Origin: JBAYJT01 sp041664965
GTDB taxonomy: Bacteria > Pseudomonadota > Gammaproteobacteria > UBA9339
NCBI GenBank assembly: GCA_041664965.1
Contig: JBAYJT010000043.1
Location: 1-14,143 of the forward strand
Reading direction: 5' to 3'
Length of the DNA: 14,143 nucleotides
Part shown: positions 1 through 5,702 of the stretch, in pieces
Layout of the letters: every line of letters begins with the position of its first letter
Numbering within the stretch: position 1 is the stretch's first letter
The notes under the pieces: model-generated
Told to the model about the DNA's origin: nothing
What the model saw: the letters and a program-made list of their open reading frames with translations, nothing else
Database searches by the model: none
Made by a program: the position numbers and the translations under genes

Positions 1-114
1 CAACTTTTTACGGCTTATCTTTTCTTTCATAGTAGCTTTCCCTTTGTAATCAACTCCATGCAACTGAAAAACATTTTTTGCTACATCGATTCCTAAATGT
101 GTTGTAATATTCAT
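1..114 (-). CDS. IS110-family transposase (DEDD recombinase), N-terminal part, runs off left edge
   Basis: Reading the minus strand from the ATG at 114 gives 38 codons to the window edge with no stop. The start matches the N-terminus of IS110-family transposases, with the hallmark segment LGIDVAKNVFQLHGVD and a following KISRKKL. In this family the first Asp of the RuvC-like DEDD catalytic set lies in the GIDVAK motif, here D10. A GAGGAGAA ribosome binding site lies about 7 bases upstream of the ATG, which fixes the start. These enzymes insert and excise IS110 elements through a circular intermediate; in studied members target choice is guided by an RNA from the element's non-coding end. Only the first tenth or so of the protein is visible, so whether it is intact cannot be judged. 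Confidence 0.88.
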   Translation of the reverse strand, partial: MNITTHLGIDVAKNVFQLHGVDYKGKATMKEKISRKKL

Positions 115-141
115 ATCGGATTCTCCTCTGAATTTTATAGT

Positions 142-208
142 TAATATTTGGCACTTTTAGATGCCGTTCGAATATTACTATTTTGGCACTTTTGATGCCG
201 TTTAGTAA
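142..208 (-). ncRNA. Candidate bridge-RNA segment of the IS110 element
   Basis: Two near-identical units (149-168 and 184-202; TGGCACTTTT-GATGCCGTT with one extra A in the first) each form a small inner stem, GGCA with TGCC (150-153 with 162-165; 185-188 with 196-199). Each is enclosed by a different outer stem. The first has TAATATT/AATATTA (142-148 with 171-177, 7 bp); the second has TTACTA/TAGTAA (175-180 with 203-208, 6 bp). The two outer stems share bases 175-177, so they compete or one is shortened. Stem, internal loop, inner stem and apical loop, twice in tandem and upstream of an IS110 transposase, is the general layout described for bridge RNAs. The assignment is inference; no transcript boundary or guide match can be shown here. 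Confidence 0.35.
149..202. repeat. Two tandem copies of a 19-20 base unit in the IS110 end
   Basis: The unit TGGCACTTTTAGATGCCGTT at 149-168 recurs at 184-202 with a single base missing. The copies are 35 bases apart and each is an imperfect palindrome (GGCA...TGCC). With only two copies and no similar spacer lengths beyond this pair, it is not a CRISPR array. It fits a duplicated structural element of the IS non-coding RNA or a recombinase binding site. Confidence 0.75.
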
Positions 209-311
209 GAGGAGAGTCCATCCCATCAGTATAGAAATTCGTTGAAATAACAGGGACAATCTTTATCTCAATTATTATGCAATGAACTCAATATTGATAT
301 AAGGAGCCCTT

Positions 312-857
312 ATGAAACTAATCACATACGATCAAGTAGAATCCAAGATTATTGAAATACGCAGCCAAAAGGTGATACTAGATATCAGTGTGGCTGAACT
401 TTACAACGTGGAAACTAAAAGAATTAACGAGGCTGTCGTCAGAAATCCTAATAAATTTCCAGACAGCTACCTAATCGAGTTAACCATGGATGAATGGATA
501 CCAGTGAAGTCGCAATTTGCGACTTCACCCAAAGGTGGCGGCAAAGTTAAGCTGCCTACAGCCTTCACTGAACGTGGTTTGTACATGCTTGCCACAATTC
601 TTAAAAGTCCACAAGCTATCGCAACAACTATTGCCATTATTGATACTTTTGCGCGAATCAAAGAACTAACTCGAGAAGTATATCAGTTTGCCCAAGCTAA
701 AACTGATAAGCAAAGAGTAAAAATATTTGAAAATAGTACAGAAATAATAGCCGATTTGTTAGATAATGAGCTAACAGTTAGTCAACATGAGACCAGTTTA
801 AAAGTTAAGTTGCCGTTCTTTGAAATTACGAAAAAAGTAACACGCGTAAAGAAATAA
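312..857 (+). CDS. ORF6N-domain protein, copy 1 (KSQ-type central cassette)
   Basis: A 181-residue protein with the ORF6N domain, a DNA-binding-type module common in phages and mobile regions, often beside KilA-N or antirepressor domains. Visible motifs are QKVILD...AELYNVET (19-35), NPNKFP (45-50), the KSQFATSPKGGG segment (66-77) and AFTERGLYML (84-93). The C-terminal half (about 115-181) is charged and probably helical, without membrane segments or a signal peptide. AAGGAG five bases before the ATG supports the start. The gene abuts the IS110 end upstream and lies 14 bases before the phosphoesterase gene, so the two may be cotranscribed. It is a paralogue of the gene at 11552-12097: residues 84-181 differ at 3 positions, residues 51-83 agree at only 6. 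Exact function is unknown; a transcription-factor or antirepressor-like role is the family inference. Confidence 0.85.
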   Translation: MKLITYDQVESKIIEIRSQKVILDISVAELYNVETKRINEAVVRNPNKFPDSYLIELTMDEWIPVKSQFATSPKGGGKVKLPTAFTERGLYMLATILKSPQAIATTIAIIDTFARIKELTREVYQFAQAKTDKQRVKIFENSTEIIADLLDNELTVSQHETSLKVKLPFFEITKKVTRVKK

Positions 858-871
858 AAAAGACAACAACA

Positions 872-1693
872 ATGCACCTAGCCTGGCTTACAGATATCCA
901 TCTAAATTTTCTCGAAGGTGCTGAACGCCTAAATTTTTATAAAAAAATTATAAAAACCCACTGTGATGCTGTCTTAATAACCGGTGACATTGCGGAAGCA
1001 CCGAGTTTAGTGGCTATACTAAGCGAAATGGCGGATCAAATTAGCAAGCCAATTTATTTTGTATTAGGCAATCATGATTATTATCGAGGACAAATTGATG
1101 AAGTGCGTAAAACTCTCACAAGATTAACCAAGATACACACTCAATTATTTTGGCTACCAGCCTCCAGCATGCAGCAACTAGACAAAGAAACTATTTTGCT
1201 TGGCCAAGATAGTTGGGCAGATGGTCAACTTGGCGATTATAAAAACAGCACAGTATCTCTTTACGATAGCGTATTGATTGCAGATTTATTTCAAGCCAAG
1301 ATTCTTGGAGATTTGCAATTGCTTAACAAAATGCAATATTTGGCCAATATAGACGCAAAACAATTGGAGAATGACCTAGCATATGCAATCAAACAAAATC
1401 CTAAGAAAATTATTGTATTGATGCATGTTCCGCCCTTCAAAGAAGCTTGCGTATATCAAGGAAAGATCAGCGATGATAATTGGCTACCTTACTTTAGCTC
1501 CAAAATCACTGGCGATATATTAACTAAAATTGCCCAAGAAAATCTCGCTATTGATTTTTTAGTATTGTGCGGTCACACTCACGGCGAAGCACATTACCAA
1601 CACTTACCTAATTTGACTATCAAAGTCGGAAAAGCCAAGTATTACAAACCAAATATACAAGAAATAATAAACCTAACCGGAACATCAATATGA
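872..1693 (+). CDS. Calcineurin-like metallophosphoesterase
   Basis: A 273-residue cytoplasmic-type metallophosphoesterase. All core metal-binding motifs of the family are present in order: DIH (D8, H10), GDIAE (G38, D39), GNHD (66-69), the MHVPP histidine (H185) and GHTHG (234-238). These coordinate two metal ions and hydrolyse phosphomono- or phosphodiesters; the sequence does not tell the substrate. No signal peptide or membrane segment is seen. The ribosome binding site is weak (an A-rich run with AAGA), consistent with coupling to the ORF6N gene ending 14 bases upstream. Its stop TGA overlaps the start ATG of the acyltransferase gene by four bases (ATGA), so these two are almost certainly one operon. 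Fold assignment is firm, function open. Confidence 0.9.
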   Translation: MHLAWLTDIHLNFLEGAERLNFYKKIIKTHCDAVLITGDIAEAPSLVAILSEMADQISKPIYFVLGNHDYYRGQIDEVRKTLTRLTKIHTQLFWLPASSMQQLDKETILLGQDSWADGQLGDYKNSTVSLYDSVLIADLFQAKILGDLQLLNKMQYLANIDAKQLENDLAYAIKQNPKKIIVLMHVPPFKEACVYQGKISDDNWLPYFSSKITGDILTKIAQENLAIDFLVLCGHTHGEAHYQHLPNLTIKVGKAKYYKPNIQEIINLTGTSI

Positions 1694-2811
1694 ATAAACC
1701 AAGACTTGCCTACATCGATAACTTAAAAGCATTGCTTATAATTTTCATTGTTTTACAACATGTAGCGAATACTTATAGCGGTATAGGTATGTGGTATTAT
1801 AATGAACATAGTAGTTTAACCAATATTACCTTCTACTCTTTTTTTTCTCTAGAAGCACTTACCCAAGCCTACTCGATGTCGTTGTTCTTTATGATTGCCG
1901 CGTATTTCATACCCAAATCATTAGAGAAAAAAGGAACAAAAAAATTTATTGCTGACCGCTTTTATCGACTAGGAATGCCAATCGTTATATATATTTTTTT
2001 AATCCATCCCATATGCGTAAAAATGTCGCATCCAGATATTAACTTAGGTAAATGGCTAATTCATGGGCTTTTAAGTTTTCGGTTCCTTGGCTGGACTGGC
2101 CCCTTATGGTTTGCCCTTACTTTATTGATTTTTACTTTAATTTACCTCGCCTGTAAAAATTGGATTGATGTTCTTGTACGTAAATATTCTTTCGCTATTA
2201 CTACTAAAAATGTTTGGCTTTTAATTTTACTAATTACTCTTTCTGCCTTCGCAATAAGACTAGTATTTCCTATTGGTTCAGCGTTTCTCGGTTTGCAATT
2301 CTGCTTTTTTGCTGCCTACATAGTGATGTTTACTTTAGGAATTATTGCCTATCAGAAAAATCTCTTTGCAAGAATTAGTTATCAACTAGGAATAAAGTGG
2401 CTAATTGCGGCTTTCGCTATTGGGACACCGATCTGGATTTTAGTTTTACATTTTGCCATTTCAGCAAAAAATACCATATCGCCATCAGTTTTTGGTGGTT
2501 GGCATTTATTAGCTCTCGGTAATGCATTCAGAGAAAGCTTTTTTTGCGTAGCGGTTATTATTGCTTTGATTGGCATTTTTCAAGCACGCTTCAATACTCA
2601 AAATACTTTACAAAAGTTCTTATCTACCAATGCTTTTGGCGTATACGTTTTTCACGCGCCAATAGTAGTTGCAACAACGCTTTTATTTAAAAACATGCCT
2701 TGGCCTCCCCTTACAAAATTCGCTATAGTCGCATGTATAGCCGTCCCAGCTAGCTTTTGTGTTTCGCACATAATTAGAACAGTGCCCATTTTAAATAAGC
2801 TTTTCTCTTAG
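1690..2811 (+). CDS. Membrane acyltransferase, acyltransferase-3 family
   Basis: A 373-residue polytopic membrane protein with about ten hydrophobic segments. The N-terminus (YIDNLKALLIIFIVLQH) carries the conserved early His (H24) of the acyltransferase-3 family. RFYRLGMP (about residues 91-98) matches the conserved arginine-containing loop after the second or third membrane segment. A late FGVYVFHAP motif (about 316-324) is also typical. Such enzymes transfer acyl groups, often acetyl or succinyl, to sugars or surface polymers such as O-antigen or periplasmic glucans at the inner membrane. The substrate is not predictable here. The start overlaps the phosphoesterase stop by four bases, implying translational coupling. 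The hairpin repeat at 2845-2869 follows the stop. Confidence 0.88.
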   Translation: MNKPRLAYIDNLKALLIIFIVLQHVANTYSGIGMWYYNEHSSLTNITFYSFFSLEALTQAYSMSLFFMIAAYFIPKSLEKKGTKKFIADRFYRLGMPIVIYIFLIHPICVKMSHPDINLGKWLIHGLLSFRFLGWTGPLWFALTLLIFTLIYLACKNWIDVLVRKYSFAITTKNVWLLILLITLSAFAIRLVFPIGSAFLGLQFCFFAAYIVMFTLGIIAYQKNLFARISYQLGIKWLIAAFAIGTPIWILVLHFAISAKNTISPSVFGGWHLLALGNAFRESFFCVAVIIALIGIFQARFNTQNTLQKFLSTNAFGVYVFHAPIVVATTLLFKNMPWPPLTKFAIVACIAVPASFCVSHIIRTVPILNKLFS

Positions 2812-2844
2812 AATAAAACGACCTACCACATCAAATTTTCTTGT

Positions 2845-2869
2845 CAATACCGTAAAAAACACTGTATTG
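2845..2869 (+). repeat. Dispersed hairpin repeat, copy 1 (one arm mismatch)
   Basis: Arms CAATACCGT (2845-2853) and ACTGTATTG (2861-2869) flank the 7-base loop AAAAAAC; one base in the right arm breaks an otherwise perfect 9-bp stem. The similarity to the copy at 11458-11482 extends outward (TTGT before, CG after). It lies 33 bases after the acyltransferase stop and 35 before the Rpn gene. There is no T-run after the stem, so a classical terminator is unlikely. Confidence 0.8.
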
Positions 2870-2904
2870 CGCTATATGGTTTTAGGCAGGAAGATATATG
2901 CCTT

Positions 2905-3810
2905 ATGTCCAAGAACCATATTGCCAAACATGATCGCTTTTTTCGCTCGGCGATGAGTAATTCTAATGTTATGCAGGAATTTTTTGCGGAAAATTTACCT
3001 GATAATATCAAGAAAATTATCGACCCTGTTTCAATCAAACCTCTACCAGATAGTTTCATTGACGATGATTTAAAATTGCAAATCACTGATTTGCTTTTCT
3101 CCGCCAATTTTCATCGAGAACAAGGCTACATCTACCTTTTGGTTGAACATCAAAGTACACCCGACCCATTCATAGCCTTTAGAATTTGGAAATATGTGTT
3201 AGCCGTTATGCAGCGTCACCTCAAAGAAGTCGATAAAAAATGTTTACCCATTGTTTACCCCATGATTTTTTATACCGGCTGGAAGCCTCATAACTATTCA
3301 ACAGATTTTTTTGATCTATTTGGAGAAAATAAAGAATTAGCACGAGAAATTTTTACAAAACCCTATCGATTAATTGATCTATCGCGCATACCAGATACAA
3401 GATTACAAGAAACATTACGCTATGGAGTACTAGCTCGTACCATGAAACATATTTGGGAGAAGGATTTTTTGCCAACCTTAAAAAAATTGGTAGTAAACTT
3501 AAGAGAAATTGAAAAATCTGGCGAATTGTCTTATATTTACTCTACTCTCTCTTATATCGTTGAAGCAGGATCAATCCATAAGCCCGAAGACTTTCGCGAA
3601 ATAATAAAAAATGGGTTGACCGATGTTGATGAGGAACAGATTATGACTATAGCAGAACAGTACAGACAAAAAGGTATACAACAAGGCCGAGAAGAAGGCT
3701 TATGTGTAGTAAAAACAGTGGCGTCTAGATTGTTGAAAGAAGGTTCTTCCTTAACCAAGGTTGCAAGGTTAACTGGACTTTCCAAAAACACTCTAAAAGA
3801 AATGCTATAA
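2905..3810 (+). CDS. Rpn-family recombination-promoting nuclease / putative transposase
   Basis: A 301-residue protein of the Rpn (PF04754-type, PD-(D/E)XK) family. The N-terminus (KHDRFFRSAMSN) is typical. The nuclease core is visible as a conserved Asp in LKLQITDLLF (D62) followed by YIYLLVEHQST (75-85), with the E81-x-Q83 pair standing for the E-x-K/Q of the fold. The C-terminus holds a QQGREEG stretch and a short helix-turn-helix-like end (VARLTGLSKNTLKEM). Members studied in E. coli are DNA endonucleases that raise RecA-independent recombination. AGGAAG ends 11 bases before the ATG, slightly long spacing; an ATG at 2898 is out of frame. It is preceded by the hairpin repeat and followed at once by an ORF6N remnant, and length looks complete. 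Its stop separates it in-frame from that remnant. Confidence 0.88.
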   Translation: MSKNHIAKHDRFFRSAMSNSNVMQEFFAENLPDNIKKIIDPVSIKPLPDSFIDDDLKLQITDLLFSANFHREQGYIYLLVEHQSTPDPFIAFRIWKYVLAVMQRHLKEVDKKCLPIVYPMIFYTGWKPHNYSTDFFDLFGENKELAREIFTKPYRLIDLSRIPDTRLQETLRYGVLARTMKHIWEKDFLPTLKKLVVNLREIEKSGELSYIYSTLSYIVEAGSIHKPEDFREIIKNGLTDVDEEQIMTIAEQYRQKGIQQGREEGLCVVKTVASRLLKEGSSLTKVARLTGLSKNTLKEML

Positions 3811-3888
3811 TCAACACAGTATTACCTAGTAAAATTATCCACAGACAAATGGACGCCGATGAAATCACAAATTTTGATTTCAATGTAA
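3811..3888 (+). pseudogene. Fragment of an ORF6N gene (central KSQ-type segment)
   Basis: Codons 3820-3885 read YYLVKLSTDKW then TPMKSQILISM before a stop at 3886. Aligned without gaps to residues 52-73 of the ORF6N protein at 312-857 (SYLIELTMDEW, IPVKSQFATSP), 10 of 22 residues match, including the D-x-W-x-P-x-KSQ spine. Several codons differ only in the third base (gat/gac, aag/aaa, tcg/tca), as expected for a decayed paralogue. Neither an N-terminal part nor the AFTERG C-terminal part is present nearby. The fragment starts directly after the Rpn stop codon and in the same frame, so stop readthrough would fuse it to Rpn; more simply, it is debris of an older gene. The short length leaves some doubt. 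Confidence 0.6.
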
Positions 3889-3898
3889 AAAATGAAAC

Positions 3899-3915
3899 AA
3901 TGGAATGCCTGGCAC
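3899..3915. repeat. 17-base dispersed motif AATGGAATGCCTGGCAC, copy 1
   Basis: Identical to 9245-9261, with similar A-rich sequence before it. It sits between the convergent Rpn/ORF6N debris and the PiT gene. Motifs of this kind with GCCTGGC cores occur as small extragenic repeats in many proteobacteria; membership in a named family is not shown. Confidence 0.65.
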
Positions 3916-3921
3916 CGCTTT

Positions 3922-4932
3922 TCAGTTCAGCGTGGCTTTTATTAATGTTTGTATGATCGCAAACAAAATAAAGGAGAGTATGCTCGTGACTGGTATTGTA
4001 AAAATGGATGCTAAAAGAATATTTCCAGCTATGCTCCAATTAACTGCAGAGCGCCTTTTAGCTAGTCCAATGCCAAGAATACTCGAAGTTACAATGTGAG
4101 TCGTGCTTGTTGGTAATCCCAGGGCTGATGCTCCGATAATGACTCCAGCAGAAGCTACTTGAGAGCAAAAACCATGAATTGGTTCCATGCGTACAAATTT
4201 GCTGCCAACCGTTTTTATGATGCGAACTCCGCCAACCGCGGTACCTAGAGCCATGGCTATGGCGCAAGATATAACTACTAACATAGGTACTGAAAAAGTT
4301 TTTAGGTATCCGTAATTTAAAAGTGCCAGGGCTATAATACCCATAGTTTTTTGGGCATCAGCAGTTCCGTGTGAGAAGGCCATAAATGCTGCAGAAAAAA
4401 TCTGCAGTTTCCTAAAATTCTTATTTAGTTTGCCTGGTGTGAATCTACGAAATGCCCATAATGCTGCTACGATAAGAGCAAATCCAGTGACAATACCTAA
4501 AAGTGGCGAAAGAAGCAGAGCTAAAATTATCTTTTTTAATCCCAACCAGTGCAGAGAAGAAAAACCAGTGTGAGCAACAGCAGCGCCTATTAATCCACCT
4601 ATCAAAGCATGTGATGATGATGAAGGAATACCAAAATACCAGGTTGCTATTCCCCAAACTACAGCGCTGAAAACGCCAGTAAAGATAACTAGCTGGGTTA
4701 CGCTGTAGGCATCGACAATGCCCGTACCAATAGTTGCGGCAACTTTTGTTGAAATGAGAGCACCGATAAGATTAAAAACTGTCGCTAGGATTACAGCATA
4801 ACGAATTGATAAGGCGCGAGTAGAAACACAGGTCGCTATAGCATTGGCGGTATCATGAAAACCGTTAATGTAATCAAAAGCCAAAGAAACGATTACGACG
4901 AGAGATAATAAAATCAAACTAAAATCAGGCAT
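3922..4932 (-). CDS. PiT-family inorganic phosphate transporter
   Basis: A 336-residue inner membrane protein of the low-affinity PiT type, which imports phosphate (as metal-phosphate) by cation symport. Both halves of the duplicated PiT signature are visible: NGFHDTANAIAT (23-34) and FSHGTADAQKTMGI (186-199). The paired PSSSSHALIGG (103-113) and PTSTTHIVTSSILG (274-287) are also present. About nine or ten hydrophobic segments fill the rest. The length fits the short bacterial PiT class. Its ATG overlaps the end of the DUF47 gene by 8 bases, so translation is coupled to it and to the promoter at 5570-5597. The family is certain; specificity for phosphate over sulfate follows from the DUF47 partner. 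Confidence 0.93.
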   Translation of the reverse strand: MPDFSLILLSLVVIVSLAFDYINGFHDTANAIATCVSTRALSIRYAVILATVFNLIGALISTKVAATIGTGIVDAYSVTQLVIFTGVFSAVVWGIATWYFGIPSSSSHALIGGLIGAAVAHTGFSSLHWLGLKKIILALLLSPLLGIVTGFALIVAALWAFRRFTPGKLNKNFRKLQIFSAAFMAFSHGTADAQKTMGIIALALLNYGYLKTFSVPMLVVISCAIAMALGTAVGGVRIIKTVGSKFVRMEPIHGFCSQVASAGVIIGASALGLPTSTTHIVTSSILGIGLAKRRSAVNWSIAGNILLASIFTIPVTSILSFILFAIIQTLIKATLN

Positions 4933-5548
4933 TTTTTACTACCAAACTTTCTAAAATATTGGCTACATCTTCGCATTTATCGGTTACAAATTCTAAATTT
5001 TCGTAAATTTCTTTCCACTTAATAAGTTGGATCGGATCTTTTTCTTCGCTAAACAAACGGCTAATAGCCTCAATGCGCACGCGGTCCGCTTCGTTTTCTA
5101 GAGCGCTCACGTCAAGGCATAACTCTAGAATTTGATCGTAGTTTTTTTTATTACTCAGTAGATCAACTAGTTTATCAACAGCTTGGCATGTTTTAAGGAT
5201 TAAAAAGCCTAGTTCTTTGGCTTCTGGTGTAATTGTAGTTATTTTATAAGTAATAATGTGCAGTGCTGAAGAATCAATAATGTCTAGAATATCATCAAGG
5301 GCAGAAACTAGAGCATATATGTCTTCGCGGTCAAAAGGTGTAATAAAACTTTGGTTCAATTTTTTGATCAAAGCATGAGTTTTTTTATCCCCGATATGCT
5401 CGATGTCTTTGATTTTTTTTTGAATGCTAGCGGGGTTATCGAAATGATCGAGGAGTTCTTTTAATAAGAGAGCCCCTGCAATAGTGTTTTCAGTCATTTC
5501 CTTAAAGAGAGTAAAAAAACTTTCTTCTTTTGGTATCAGGCTGAACAT
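4925..5548 (-). CDS. DUF47 / PhoU-like phosphate transport accessory protein
   Basis: A 207-residue soluble, all-helical protein of the DUF47 (Pit accessory) family, related to PhoU. Typical motifs are IEHIGDKKTHALI (about 48-60), with metal-ligating type acidic and His residues, and ITPFDREDIYALVSALDDILD (about 69-89). The family is nearly always encoded beside a PiT transporter, as here (8-base overlap), and is thought to modulate its activity. A strong ribosome binding site, GGAGGTGA, precedes the ATG at 5548. A near-consensus sigma-70 promoter lies just upstream. No Pho-box is recognised, so the pair may be constitutive. Confidence 0.92.
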   Translation of the reverse strand: MFSLIPKEESFFTLFKEMTENTIAGALLLKELLDHFDNPASIQKKIKDIEHIGDKKTHALIKKLNQSFITPFDREDIYALVSALDDILDIIDSSALHIITYKITTITPEAKELGFLILKTCQAVDKLVDLLSNKKNYDQILELCLDVSALENEADRVRIEAISRLFSEEKDPIQLIKWKEIYENLEFVTDKCEDVANILESLVVKNA

Positions 5549-5569
5549 ATTGTCACCTCCGATGCGGGC

Positions 5570-5597
5570 ATTATATTGGGTATAGGGGTAGCGTCAA
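5570..5597 (-). promoter_or_regulatory. Sigma-70 promoter of the DUF47-pit operon
   Basis: On the minus strand TTGACG (5597-5592) is followed after 16 bases by TATAAT (5575-5570), a perfect -10 box, 21 bases before the ATG codon of the DUF47 gene. The expected start of transcription would leave a very short leader containing the GGAGGTGA ribosome binding site. An inverted repeat AATTGCG (5601-5607) / CGCAATT (5635-5641) lies just upstream of the -35 box and could be an activator or repressor site. Confidence 0.7.
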
Positions 5598-5657
5598 GTT
5601 AATTGCGCCGAAGAAAGTTTTGGTATGAGATTGTCGCAATTGTAATTAGAATTCGCG

Positions 5658-5699
5658 AAAAACATGTCTACAATATTTCCTTATAAATCAGTAAGTTAA
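5658..5699. repeat. 42-base dispersed repeat, copy 1
   Basis: Aligned without gaps to 9159-9200, 33 of 42 bases match; both ends are best conserved (AAAAACATGTC and TAAGTTAA). It lies 3 bases beyond the stop of the ACS-family transporter gene. The copy at 9159 contains the palindrome ACATG-TC-CATGT, which is broken here. Confidence 0.6.
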
Positions 5700-5702
5700 A
5701 TA

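Larger units (their letters stand above)
115..300 (-). mobile_element. Non-coding end of the IS110 element upstream of its transposase
   Basis: Between the transposase start at 114 and the ORF6N gene at 312 lie about 190 bases with no convincing gene. IS110-group elements usually carry a long non-coding end upstream of the transposase, so much of this stretch is probably element sequence. The outer boundary cannot be set, because IS110 elements lack conventional terminal inverted repeats and usually make no target duplication. It must lie before about 300, where the ribosome binding site of the next gene begins (AAGGAG, 301-306). The segment contains two tandem stem-loop units at 142-208, annotated separately. 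Confidence 0.5.

Noticed and set aside
149..202. Two tandem palindromic repeats as a mini CRISPR array
   Set aside because: Only two units, about 16 bases between them, no cas genes, and position inside an IS110 non-coding end explain them better.
50..259. 69-codon minus-strand open frame across the IS110 end
   Set aside because: It is out of frame with the clear IS110 transposase start at 114, covers the tandem stem-loops and has no recognisable protein features.
2845..2869. Rho-independent terminator after the acyltransferase gene
   Set aside because: The stem is AT-rich and is not followed by a T-run in either direction; the same element recurs elsewhere as a repeat.
3725..4039. 104-codon minus-strand open frame between Rpn and PiT
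   Set aside because: It overlaps the well-supported Rpn and PiT genes in other frames and has no family features.
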